From: Tenacibaculum agarivorans
GTDB taxonomy: Bacteria; Bacteroidota; Bacteroidia; Flavobacteriales; Flavobacteriaceae
NCBI RefSeq assembly: GCF_001936575.1
Contig: NZ_MSMP01000012.1
Span: 1-64,000 of the forward strand
DNA: 64,000 bases
Direction: 5' to 3'
Positions 8,310-16,091 of the stretch are shown here, in pieces. How positions within the stretch are numbered: the first letter of the stretch is position 1; each line of letters opens with the position of its first letter. The translations under genes and the position numbers were made by a program. The notes below the pieces were generated by a model. That model was not told where the DNA came from, did not search any database, and saw only the letters and a list, made by a program, of their open reading frames with translations.

Positions 8310-8729
8310 TTATTTATTTGATTTAAATTGCTGTAAAACTTGTTTTGGGTTTTCTTTATAGGCTTTTATAATTGTTTTTATCTCGTCGGAAAGATATTCG
8401 TTGAAATAAGTATAAGACCAACTCATACATTCTGCTATAATAGGAGCTAAGTCTACACCTTTTTGTGTAAGTCTGTAAATAAAAACTTTTTTATTTGTTG
8501 GATGATTAGATTTAGTGAGTATACCTAAATCTTCCAATTTTGATAATCTATTAGCTAGCCTTGCGGAAGAAATTTTTTCTTTAGCTAAAGAAAAATCTTT
8601 AAATGTTCTCTCTTTATAATATAATAAATCACGAACAATTAGTAAGCTCCATTTGTCTCCAAATAAATCTAGGCCTAAACTTAAAGGGCAGTTAGATCTG
8701 AAATTAGATGCTTCTTTTTTTACTTTCAT
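8310..8729 (-). CDS. HxlR family transcriptional regulator
   Basis: This 139-residue winged-helix regulator has the HxlR layout: a cysteine-proline near the N-terminus (CPLSLGLDLFGDKWSLLIVRDL), recognition region ISSARLANRLSKLEDLGIL, and a wing ending in YRLTQKGVDLAPI. The family includes redox and electrophile sensors in which that cysteine is the switch. It is divergent from the gene at 8790, and the gap holds a near-perfect inverted repeat (8741-8777) suited to a homodimer. It is co-transcribed with the DUF4442 gene. Confidence 0.92.
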   Translation of the reverse strand: MKVKKEASNFRSNCPLSLGLDLFGDKWSLLIVRDLLYYKERTFKDFSLAKEKISSARLANRLSKLEDLGILTKSNHPTNKKVFIYRLTQKGVDLAPIIAECMSWSYTYFNEYLSDEIKTIIKAYKENPKQVLQQFKSNK

Positions 8730-8740
8730 TTGGAAAGTTA

Positions 8741-8777
8741 TTTTATTTTTGCTTTCGAATTGAAAGTAAAAATAAAA
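8741..8777. promoter_or_regulatory. Inverted repeat, probable HxlR operator, with TAnnTTTG box
   Basis: Arms of 16 bases, 8741-8756 and 8762-8777, are reverse complements except for one position and are separated by GAATT. The left arm contains TATTTTTG (8744-8751), a -7 box 39 bases upstream of the gene at 8790. A dimeric regulator bound here would cover the divergent promoter region. The site being the HxlR operator is inference. Confidence 0.5.
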
Positions 8778-8789
8778 AAATAATTTAGA

Positions 8790-9149
8790 ATGAAAAATAG
8801 AGTAGGATTTATTGTTTTAATAATAGGTGTTTTGCACGTTTTGCTTGGTGCAATTAAGTTCTTTAGGGTGTTTAAAGAAATGTTTTTTGAGGGTTTGTTC
8901 AATTCAGGAACAGGAGCAGATAGAGGTTGGGCTATTTGGTTTTTTACTACAGGAGTAGTGTTTATTATTTTAGGATTAGCCTTTAAATTTATTGAAAAAC
9001 AGAAATTAAAAATTCCGAAAACAATCGGTTGGATAATTTTTTATTTGGCAATTTTTGGAGGTGTAATAATCCCTAAATCAGGTTTTTGGATATTACTTTT
9101 GCCAAGTATTTTAATTATTTTTTCTCATGAAAATAGAGTTAAAAGTTAA
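8790..9149 (+). CDS. four-helix membrane protein, DUF6463-like
   Basis: The 119-residue protein has four hydrophobic segments (about residues 5-24, 48-65, 76-93 and 96-112). The pattern GVLHVLLG in helix one and RGWAIWFFTTG entering helix two resembles DUF6463, small inner-membrane proteins of unknown role. It is divergent from the HxlR gene across a palindromic operator-like site, so it is probably a target of that regulator. Confidence 0.6.
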   Translation: MKNRVGFIVLIIGVLHVLLGAIKFFRVFKEMFFEGLFNSGTGADRGWAIWFFTTGVVFIILGLAFKFIEKQKLKIPKTIGWIIFYLAIFGGVIIPKSGFWILLLPSILIIFSHENRVKS

Positions 9150-9160
9150 TTTGTAAAGTC

Positions 9161-9212
9161 AAAAAAAATCGATGAATAGAAACCTATAATGATAAGTTTC
9201 TATTCATCGATT
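9161..9212 (-). terminator. Strong terminator of gpmI
   Basis: Arms 9167-9183 and 9196-9212 form a perfect 17-base-pair stem with a 12-base loop. The A run at 9161-9168 reads as T run on the minus strand, so it ends gpmI transcripts. It also lies just after the convergent gene ending at 9149 and may serve both. Confidence 0.8.
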
Positions 9213-9246
9213 GCTTAATGTTTTTATATTCTTGTCGTTTTTTACT

Positions 9247-10764
9247 TTAGACTAATGAATTCTGTGTCATTTCTTGAGGCTTTTCAACACCAATTAAATG
9301 TAATACTGTAGGAGCTATATCACCTAGAATTCCATTTTTTACTGAAGTTAACTCTTTATCGATTACAATTAAAGGAACAGGATTTGTAGTATGCGCAGTA
9401 TTAGGAGATCCATCTGCATTCATCATAGTCTCACAATTTCCATGATCAGCAATGAGTAAAGTTGTATATCCGTTTTCTAATGCACTAGTTACAACTTGAT
9501 TTACACAAGTATCTACGGCTTCACAAGCTTTAACAGCTGCCTCAAAATCTCCAGTATGTCCTACCATATCTCCATTAGCAAAATTTAAACATACAAAGTC
9601 CGTTTCTCCTTTTTCTAATTCAGGAATAATAGCGTCTTTAATTTCAAAAGCACTCATTTCAGGTTGAAGATCATATGTAGCTACTTTTGGAGATGGACAT
9701 AAAATTCTCTTTTCACCATCAAATTCTTTTTCTCTACCTCCAGAAAAGAAGAATGTAACATGCGGATACTTTTCAGTTTCTGCAATTCGAATTTGTTTTT
9801 TATTGGCATTAGCTAATACTTCTCCTAAAGTATTTTCGATATTTTTATTGTCGTAAATCACATGAATTCCATCAAAAGTAGCATCATAATTTGTCATAGT
9901 CACAAAGTATAATGGTAATTTCTTAAGATTTTGTTCAGGGAAATCTTGTTGATTCAATGCTTGTGTTAACTGTCGTCCTCTATCAGTTCTAAAGTTGAAA
10001 AAGATCACAACATCATCTTCTGAAATGGTAGCCTTAGGTTGATTATTTTCATCAACCATAATGATAGGTTTTATAAACTCATCAGTTACATCTTGCGCAT
10101 AACTTGTTGCAATGCTTTCCGTTGCATTTGTTGAAGTTGTTCCTTCACCATTAACAATAGCATTGTAAGCTAAAGCAACGCGTTCCCAACGATTATCTCT
10201 ATCCATGGCATAATAGCGCCCTGTAATAGAAGCTAAAGAACCCGTAGATTCAGCCATGTACTTTTCAATATCTTCAATAAAACCCTTACCAGATTTAGGA
10301 TCAGTATCTCTTCCGTCAGTAAAAGCATGTAAGTAGATGTTGTCTAAACCAAATTCATCAGCTGATTTTAGTAATCCTTTTACATGATCAATGTGAGAAT
10401 GGATTCCTCCATCAGAAATTAAGCCTAACAAATGAACATTTTTGTTATTCTCTTTAGCATATTTAAAAGCCTTAACCAATTCTTCTTCGTTAGCTAAGGT
10501 GTTTTCTTTAACAGCTTTATTAATCTTGGCTAAATTTTGGTACACAATTCTACCTGCGCCTAAGTTAATATGTCCTACTTCAGAATTTCCCATTTGTCCT
10601 TCTGGAAGTCCAACAAATTCACCGTCTGTTCGTAATTCAGAATGAGGAAACTTCTCATATAAAGAATCAATAAAAGAGGTATTGGCTTTATCTACAGCTG
10701 AAATTTCTGGATTAGGAGATATTCCCCAACCATCCAAAATCATTAAAATAACTTTCTTGTTCAT
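9247..10764 (-). CDS. gpmI: 2,3-bisphosphoglycerate-independent phosphoglycerate mutase
   Basis: The enzyme interconverts 3- and 2-phosphoglycerate in glycolysis, in the cytosol, using two metal ions and a phosphoserine. The 505 residues are normal length. Visible motifs are ILDGWG at the first metal aspartate (D11), the phosphorylated serine S61 in MGNSEVGHINLGAGR, HAFTDGRDTDPKSG and YAMDRDNRW in the substrate lid, and the metal-binding NFANGDMVGHTGD, IADHGNCETM and HTTNPVP motifs near the end. A strong terminator follows. Confidence 0.97.
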   Translation of the reverse strand: MNKKVILMILDGWGISPNPEISAVDKANTSFIDSLYEKFPHSELRTDGEFVGLPEGQMGNSEVGHINLGAGRIVYQNLAKINKAVKENTLANEEELVKAFKYAKENNKNVHLLGLISDGGIHSHIDHVKGLLKSADEFGLDNIYLHAFTDGRDTDPKSGKGFIEDIEKYMAESTGSLASITGRYYAMDRDNRWERVALAYNAIVNGEGTTSTNATESIATSYAQDVTDEFIKPIIMVDENNQPKATISEDDVVIFFNFRTDRGRQLTQALNQQDFPEQNLKKLPLYFVTMTNYDATFDGIHVIYDNKNIENTLGEVLANANKKQIRIAETEKYPHVTFFFSGGREKEFDGEKRILCPSPKVATYDLQPEMSAFEIKDAIIPELEKGETDFVCLNFANGDMVGHTGDFEAAVKACEAVDTCVNQVVTSALENGYTTLLIADHGNCETMMNADGSPNTAHTTNPVPLIVIDKELTSVKNGILGDIAPTVLHLIGVEKPQEMTQNSLV

Positions 10765-10811
10765 TTGGTAACGTTTGATACGTAAAAGTACTAAAGATTT
10801 AGAATCTGTAC

Positions 10812-11087
10812 CTAAAATTTAACGAAACCGATTGCGAGTAAGGCGATTAAAGAAAAGGTAACGATCACAGATAGGTGTACTAACAATTTCTTCTGGTTTT
10901 CTTTACGAATTCTATTTCGAATTTGTTCAAGTTGTTTTGGTGTAGCTTCTTTTGTGAAGTGCAACTGATTTGAAATTTTATGACCTAAATATCCGCGTTC
11001 TTTTAGTTTTTTAATAGCACTTTTACGAGATCGTTTATTGTTTTTTAGACTAGTAATCATAGCTGATACAGCTCCTCCATATCCCAT
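10812..11087 (-). CDS. conserved hypothetical protein with C-terminal membrane helix
   Basis: The function is unknown. The 91-residue protein begins MGYGGAVSAMITSLKNNKR, is strongly basic through its middle, and ends with one hydrophobic segment (about residues 69-89), suggesting a tail-anchored membrane protein. Similar small proteins are common in Bacteroidota to my knowledge. It lies 47 bases upstream of gpmI on the same strand. Confidence 0.65.
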   Translation of the reverse strand: MGYGGAVSAMITSLKNNKRSRKSAIKKLKERGYLGHKISNQLHFTKEATPKQLEQIRNRIRKENQKKLLVHLSVIVTFSLIALLAIGFVKF

Positions 11088-11184
11088 AGCAAAATAATTT
11101 AATGTTTACTTATTTGTAGCTAAATATATTGAAATGTTACATCATCAGTAAACATAGGTAATATCTTTTGGTCGTTATTATTAG

Positions 11185-11192
11185 TAAATTTG
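11185..11192 (+). promoter_or_regulatory. TAnnTTTG box upstream of coiled-coil gene
   Basis: TAAATTTG lies 89 bases before the start at 11281. A TTTG occurs 14 bases before it, closer than the usual spacing, so this is tentative. Confidence 0.3.
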
Positions 11193-11280
11193 CAGCCTTA
11201 AAAACAGATTGTTAGTGACTTTTTGGGTCAAAATGGATCTAACATGATATAATGTTGAATTTTTATAATATAGATATAGC

Positions 11281-12129
11281 ATGAAGGTACTAAAAACTGT
11301 AATCCTTTTCGTAGTTTTTATGGGGTTACATATTCAAACTGCTTTTACTCAAAATATTTCTAGAGAAGATAAAAGAACGATAAAAAGTAAGGAACAAGAA
11401 ATTCGTGTAAATGAAGAAATTTTACTTAGTGGAGTAGAAGGTCTAGAAAGAATTAAATCTCGATTAGCTAAGGATAAACAAAAAGGAAGGGCTTCTAAAG
11501 AAGAAATTGCTAGAAAAGAAAATATTATTCTAAATGTAGAAAGAAGACTGAGTAAATTAGATCAGAAAATTATAGGGCAAAAGAAAGAACTTAAAGAGTT
11601 TAAAGCGTCTGTATATGGAGTAAAAGAAGAAGTACAAAGTTCTGAATCAATAAAAGAGGTTGTAAAAGTAGCAAGAATAGAAAAAAGGAATGCTGATGAC
11701 TTAATGAAAAGAGAAGAAGAATTAGAACAAGCTAGACAAAAATTAGAACAAGAGATTCAAGAAAGTAAAGAGGCTTATAACAAACAATTAGAAGCACTTC
11801 GTATAAAGAACGAAAAATTGGCGCAGCTTGATAACAAGCTGAAAGCGGAACAACAGGCTATTGATGACAAAATATCTGAAGAGAAAAGAATAAAAATGAT
11901 GGAGTATGAAGATGATATTAGTGTAAATGAAGAAATGTTAACAAGTGGAAGAGAAGGAGTACAAAAGAAGAAAACAGAATTAGAAACAGCAAAAAAAGAA
12001 GGTAAGTTAACAGAAGAGGATATTGCTAGAAAAGAATCGATAATCAATAGAATAGAGAAAAGGTTGAATACATTAGAAAGTGAAATCAAATCTAAGAAGG
12101 AAGAATTACAAAAATTAAAAGAATCTTAA
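11281..12129 (+). CDS. secreted coiled-coil protein with two 71-residue repeats
   Basis: No known family was recognised. The 282-residue protein has a type I signal peptide (cleavage after TAFTQ or close by) and is otherwise charged helix. Residues 38-108 and 210-280 are two copies of one module, alignable over 71 positions without a gap, sharing VNEE, EEIARKE/EEDIARKE and a leucine-rich helix. Between them is a long E/K/Q heptad stretch (about 130-205). A paralogue with the same module starts at 14355. It is likely periplasmic or cell-surface; function unknown. A terminator follows 21 bases after the stop. Confidence 0.75.
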   Translation: MKVLKTVILFVVFMGLHIQTAFTQNISREDKRTIKSKEQEIRVNEEILLSGVEGLERIKSRLAKDKQKGRASKEEIARKENIILNVERRLSKLDQKIIGQKKELKEFKASVYGVKEEVQSSESIKEVVKVARIEKRNADDLMKREEELEQARQKLEQEIQESKEAYNKQLEALRIKNEKLAQLDNKLKAEQQAIDDKISEEKRIKMMEYEDDISVNEEMLTSGREGVQKKKTELETAKKEGKLTEEDIARKESIINRIEKRLNTLESEIKSKKEELQKLKES

Positions 12130-12149
12130 GATTACTTTAGATTCATAAG

Positions 12150-12178
12150 AAGTGATGTTTTATAGCATCGCTTTTTTT
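12150..12178 (+). terminator. Terminator of the 282-aa coiled-coil gene
   Basis: An 8-base-pair stem (12150-12157 with 12166-12173, one G-T pair) and an 8-base loop are followed by a run of seven T. Confidence 0.75.
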
Positions 12179-12199
12179 ATGTGGTATATTAAAATAATA

Positions 12200-12227
12200 A
12201 AGAGTGAAGCTTATTAACTTCACTCTT
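12200..12227. terminator. Second hairpin, possibly the minus-strand terminator
   Basis: Arms 12200-12209 and 12218-12227 form a perfect 10-base-pair stem with an 8-base loop. On the minus strand it is followed by a T-rich stretch but not a clean T run. It is far (235 bases) from the minus-strand stop, so the role is uncertain. Confidence 0.4.
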
Positions 12228-12462
12228 CGTTAGGAAAACTTACATAGTTATCTAAAATCAACTAAGTCTTGTAATAAGTCAGTTGTATTTTCAAAGATGC
12301 ACTCTATTTTAAGTTTTATAAAAAAACTTTTTACATGTATATTTTCCTTTTTTTATGGTTTAAATAAATACTTCTAGGTTTAGTGTACTGATTTTTAGTG
12401 TCTTAACTAGTATTTTGGTTGTGTTAAATTTTTTAAGTAAAGAAAATTAAGTGGTTGATTAT

Positions 12463-13938
12463 TTATGTTTTAGACTCGATCCAATCTAAAATTCCAATTT
12501 TTTTATCCAATATTGAGTCAGCAGTAACTTCAATCTTAGTTTTCATTTTATTATGTAGTTCTTTAAACAATAAATATTTTTCAGAGTCTGATAAATAAGG
12601 TTTTATTTTTTGTAATCCATTTAAAAAAGTACGTTCTAGATTAAATAAACGTTCGTTATTTTTTAAGAAATATTTACTCGTGCTTATGAGGTGTGAAATA
12701 AGTTGAAAATCTCCCAAATCGTGTTGAATCATTACTCTTAATATATTACCACAAGACATGATTAAAGAAGTAGGATTCGTTTTTTCATCAGTTAATATTT
12801 TACAATAATAATTAGCTTCTTTTAAATCTCCATTAATAAAATACATTCGAGCGATACATAAAAGGATCTCTATTCTAAAATTAGGACTAATCATAGTTTT
12901 ATGATCTTTATAAGTAATTAGAATATAATTCACAATTTCAGAAAATCGTGTAAAATCTTTTTTGATCCATAGGTAATTTAAAACTAAGCAATTGTTTGCT
13001 TGAGTTATGAAGGCATCATTAAAACTACTGAATTTATGCTTGTTTTTTTTAATAAGATCTTCTATGATAGGATGTATTCTTTCAAAAGGTTCAGTCTCCA
13101 TTAAATTCATACTAGAATCTAAGTAGTTGTTTAGCGCCTTAAATTTTAAAACAAAATCATCTCTATATATTGATTTATTTTCATTTAAATGCCTGTAAGC
13201 TAGCATGGAATATTTTTTCACCTCATGAAAATCATTATTTCCAAGATGGATTAATGATTTTGCCCTGTAATAATAATACACAGCTAACACAGATTTTGCG
13301 TCATTAACATCTTGTAATAAAGGATGAGTGTTAAAGTTCAATAAAACAATACTATCCTCAACTCTCTTATCTAAAAATTGATAATGTAATTCAGCTATTT
13401 GTTCTGAAAGAACTTTGTAAGAATTTAGGTTTTGTGCCAGAGAGATATACTCTTTAAGTTCATCTATTCCTTCATTAAAACTATTTTCTCCTTTTTCATA
13501 GTTGAAAAAACGATGTTCTATAGCTTTTCTTTGAATTTTACAGCATAAATCGAAATCACATTGTTCGTAAGCTATCTTTTTAATTTTATTGAGTTTTCTT
13601 TTTGCTTTAATGTATAATGCATTTTCTAGAAGGATTTCTAATTCAATAAGTTCATTAAACAGATTTATTTCAGAAAACTGATGCTCAGAAATTTTTAAGT
13701 GATGAATTAAATCTTGAAAAAGTTCAAATTTTGTAGAATTAAATCGTTTAGAATCAAGGTTGTTTTTTTTTATAAAGTTATTTTTATTGAAGTCTGCATT
13801 TTTTCTAGTTACTTCAAGCAGTTTTAATTTAAACTGATCTGAATTATTTGCAATTAGTTTTCTTCTAAATGCATTATATATTTTAGAGCTCAATCCAGTT
13901 ACCAAAATAGGTAAATCTTCTTCCTCAGTTTTAGTCAT
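12463..13938 (-). CDS. large helical-repeat (TPR-like) protein of unknown function
   Basis: The 491-residue protein has no signal peptide and no membrane segment. It is predicted almost all helical, with repeated A/Y/L-rich helix pairs of TPR type, for example YYYYRAKSLIHLGNNDFHEV around the middle and ILLCIARMYFINGDLKEANYYC later. The first 100 residues, starting TKTEEEDLPILV, show no domain. It is flanked by the two coiled-coil paralogues on the other strand, and its upstream region carries three TTCCCCCA motifs. A cytosolic scaffold or regulator is possible, but nothing shows which. Confidence 0.65.
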   Translation of the reverse strand: MTKTEEEDLPILVTGLSSKIYNAFRRKLIANNSDQFKLKLLEVTRKNADFNKNNFIKKNNLDSKRFNSTKFELFQDLIHHLKISEHQFSEINLFNELIELEILLENALYIKAKRKLNKIKKIAYEQCDFDLCCKIQRKAIEHRFFNYEKGENSFNEGIDELKEYISLAQNLNSYKVLSEQIAELHYQFLDKRVEDSIVLLNFNTHPLLQDVNDAKSVLAVYYYYRAKSLIHLGNNDFHEVKKYSMLAYRHLNENKSIYRDDFVLKFKALNNYLDSSMNLMETEPFERIHPIIEDLIKKNKHKFSSFNDAFITQANNCLVLNYLWIKKDFTRFSEIVNYILITYKDHKTMISPNFRIEILLCIARMYFINGDLKEANYYCKILTDEKTNPTSLIMSCGNILRVMIQHDLGDFQLISHLISTSKYFLKNNERLFNLERTFLNGLQKIKPYLSDSEKYLLFKELHNKMKTKIEVTADSILDKKIGILDWIESKT

Positions 13939-14354
13939 GATAGAATAAAATACATAAAGAGGCTACTATTTTCTTTATGTAGTAGCTTGATTTATAGGTG
14001 ATACATAGTGAACGGTATAAATGTTAAAAAATTATCTATTGATATATTCAGTTTTTAAGACAATTATCTGTGATTTTGTAAAAAATGATTGAGTTAATTT
14101 TTTTTATTACCTTTATATCAGAGTTAATTGTCTTGTTTCTAATGATCTACAGGTGCTAAGTGTAGCATGTCATTAGTTTTTCTTCCCCCACGTAAAGGAT
14201 AATAATTCTACTTCCCCCAACAATTAGTTTATTCTTTCCCCCAAGTGATAAATAGGAATGATTGGTCAGTATTTATAGTTTTTATAAATAGGTTACCAAT
14301 CTAAAAACTAGTTGTCTAAAAACACATATCAAATTATAAGTATGTAAACGTTAA
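13939..14354. other. 416-base divergent intergenic region
   Basis: This region lies between the divergent 491- and 238-residue genes. Its notable content is three TTCCCCCA motifs (14183-14243, listed separately). Upstream of them is a T-rich stretch (14085-14110). No gene, tRNA or clear TAnnTTTG box was found. Confidence 0.5.
14183..14243. promoter_or_regulatory. Three spaced TTCCCCCA motifs
   Basis: TTCCCCCA occurs with C runs at 14185-14189, 14214-14218 and 14238-14242, 29 and 24 bases apart, inside very AT-rich DNA between two divergent genes. Such repeats suggest binding sites for a regulator of one or both genes; the protein is unknown. Confidence 0.4.
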
Positions 14355-15071
14355 ATGTTTTATCAAATGAAAGTATTTAGAATTGCTATTTTTTTAATAA
14401 TAGTGTTAAACCAAGGGGGGTATTCTCAGAGTACCAGTCAATCTATTCAAGAACAAGAGGCAGAAATTAAAACTAATTTAGAGGAATTAGTCAAGGGCTT
14501 CGAAAATTTACAAAATATTACAGATCAATTAAATGAAGAGAAGGAGAAAGGGATAATATCTTTAGAAGAAATAAATAGAAGAGAAGCAAAAATTGAAACT
14601 CTTGAAAATAAGTTAATAAGGTTGGATAATAGTATTACAAAAAAGAAAGAAAATCTAAAGAAATTAAAAACTTCACCTCAAGCAATTGCTGGGATAAAAG
14701 AAATTACAGAACAAAAAAATGACGTAGAAGTTGTTGCTGTGAATCATAAAAAGAATTCTACACATAAAGAGGGAAATGTTGTTGTTGCTTCATCAACAAG
14801 AACAAATAAAAGATTACGCAACCATATTAAAATAAAAAAGGAATCAAGTGGTTTGATGAAAAAAATTAAATTGAATCAAAGGATTCTTTCTATTGGAAAA
14901 TTAGAATTAAAGAATAAAAAGGAAAAGATGAAGAAAGCAATGGATTCAGGGAATCTAAGTTCCAGTATTTCTCAAATGGCGAAAGAAATTAAGAAATCAG
15001 AAAACTGGTTACATAAAATTGAGATTGAGAATAAGAAGCTAAAACAAAGATTGAAAAATATCAAATCTTAA
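14355..15071 (+). CDS. secreted coiled-coil protein, paralogue of the 282-aa protein
   Basis: The 238-residue protein has a signal peptide ending near GGYSQ; methionine 5 (position 14367) may be the true start. Residues 35-105 match the 71-residue module of the protein at 11281 without gaps (EEINRREAKI against EEIARKENII). Residues about 168-237 look like a diverged second copy (NQRILSIGKLELKNKKEKM). The linker (106-165) is less charged and contains V/T/S-rich segments. It is probably periplasmic; role unknown. Confidence 0.72.
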   Translation: MFYQMKVFRIAIFLIIVLNQGGYSQSTSQSIQEQEAEIKTNLEELVKGFENLQNITDQLNEEKEKGIISLEEINRREAKIETLENKLIRLDNSITKKKENLKKLKTSPQAIAGIKEITEQKNDVEVVAVNHKKNSTHKEGNVVVASSTRTNKRLRNHIKIKKESSGLMKKIKLNQRILSIGKLELKNKKEKMKKAMDSGNLSSSISQMAKEIKKSENWLHKIEIENKKLKQRLKNIKS

Positions 15072-15198
15072 ATATCAATATAAAATTAGAAGAAAATATC
15101 TTATCAAAATAAATGAAGTAATCTTATAATTTTAAATGTTACGAATTATTAAGATTTCTTCAGAATTGTAATTTTGTAGGATAAAAATTGGAGTCAAA

Positions 15199-15981
15199 CT
15201 ATCGGGAATACTTCCTAATAGCTTCTTTTATTTTTAAAATTCTATTTTTTGGATCAGGATGTGTGCTTTGAAATTCTGGTACTCTGTTGGGGCCAGCTGC
15301 AGCTTTAAGAATTTCCATAACATTAATTAAGTAACGTGGGTCATAACCAGAATCAATCATTAATTTCACGCCAATTTCATCGCTTTCAAGCTCGTCTTCC
15401 CTACCATTTTTAAGTAGTGTGTTTTGTCCAATACTATTTGCTAAATTTCCCATATCAGCACCAACAGAAGCTCCCATGGTTATTAATTTCCAAAAATTAG
15501 CTTCGCTAATGCGTTCGTTAGAATGTTTTCCTAAAACATGTCCTATTTCATGACCCAATACACCAGCCACCATGTCTTCATTAATTCTACCAGCATTATC
15601 TACAAGTCTGCCAAATAATGCATAAGTGATAAAGATTTGGCCTCCAGGTAACGCAAAAGCGTTAATAGCTCTATCGTCTCTTAATAAATGAAACTCGTAT
15701 TTATAGGCAGATCGTTTTGCTATAGAATTATCTACTAATTTCTGACCAATTCTATCAATGTATGTTTGGTATTCATTGTTAGGGTATAAGCCGCCATGTT
15801 GATTAGCCATGGCAGGTGCTTGTTGTATGCCAATAGCGATTTCTTGATCGGGACTTAAACTTATAGTTTGTATTTTACCGGTATAAGGGTTTTCCTGTCG
15901 TTGACTACATTTTCTTAAATAGGCAAAAGCTACTATAACAAGACCAATCAATAAACGGAATTTTAATCCTCCTCTCCTCAT
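15199..15981 (-). CDS. M48 family zinc metallopeptidase (membrane-anchored)
   Basis: The 260-residue protein has an N-terminal hydrophobic anchor (residues 8-22). The zinc site HEIGH has H144 and H148, and the third ligand E197 is in the ELESD motif with D201. AxNAFALPGGQIFIT, the conserved M48 stretch before the active site, is present (RAINAFALPGGQIF). It belongs to the BepA/LoiP-like periplasmic protease group that works on outer-membrane protein quality control. C25 follows the hydrophobic segment but not in a lipobox. Confidence 0.92.
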   Translation of the reverse strand: MRRGGLKFRLLIGLVIVAFAYLRKCSQRQENPYTGKIQTISLSPDQEIAIGIQQAPAMANQHGGLYPNNEYQTYIDRIGQKLVDNSIAKRSAYKYEFHLLRDDRAINAFALPGGQIFITYALFGRLVDNAGRINEDMVAGVLGHEIGHVLGKHSNERISEANFWKLITMGASVGADMGNLANSIGQNTLLKNGREDELESDEIGVKLMIDSGYDPRYLINVMEILKAAAGPNRVPEFQSTHPDPKNRILKIKEAIRKYSR

Positions 15982-16091
15982 TTTCTTTGATTTTTTGTGT
16001 TATGTATAAAGATACAAAATTTGAATATTTTCAGGCTATTAATTACGAAATCAGTATTTTTATATGCTGATTAAAACAAGATTTTAAACTT

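Larger units (their letters stand above)
12130..12462. other. 333-base gap between convergent genes
   Basis: The gap holds the terminator at 12150-12178 and a second hairpin at 12200-12227. The rest, about 230 AT-rich bases before the stop of the 491-residue gene, shows no gene or clear motif. Confidence 0.6.

Noticed and set aside
11775-12089. 104-residue ORF on the minus strand, rich in S, F and I
   Set aside because: It is the antisense of a coiled-coil gene; E/K/R-rich codons read backwards give F/S/L-rich strings.
14183-14243. G-quadruplex on the minus strand from the GGGGG runs
   Set aside because: Only three runs, with linkers of more than 18 bases, do not form a standard quadruplex.
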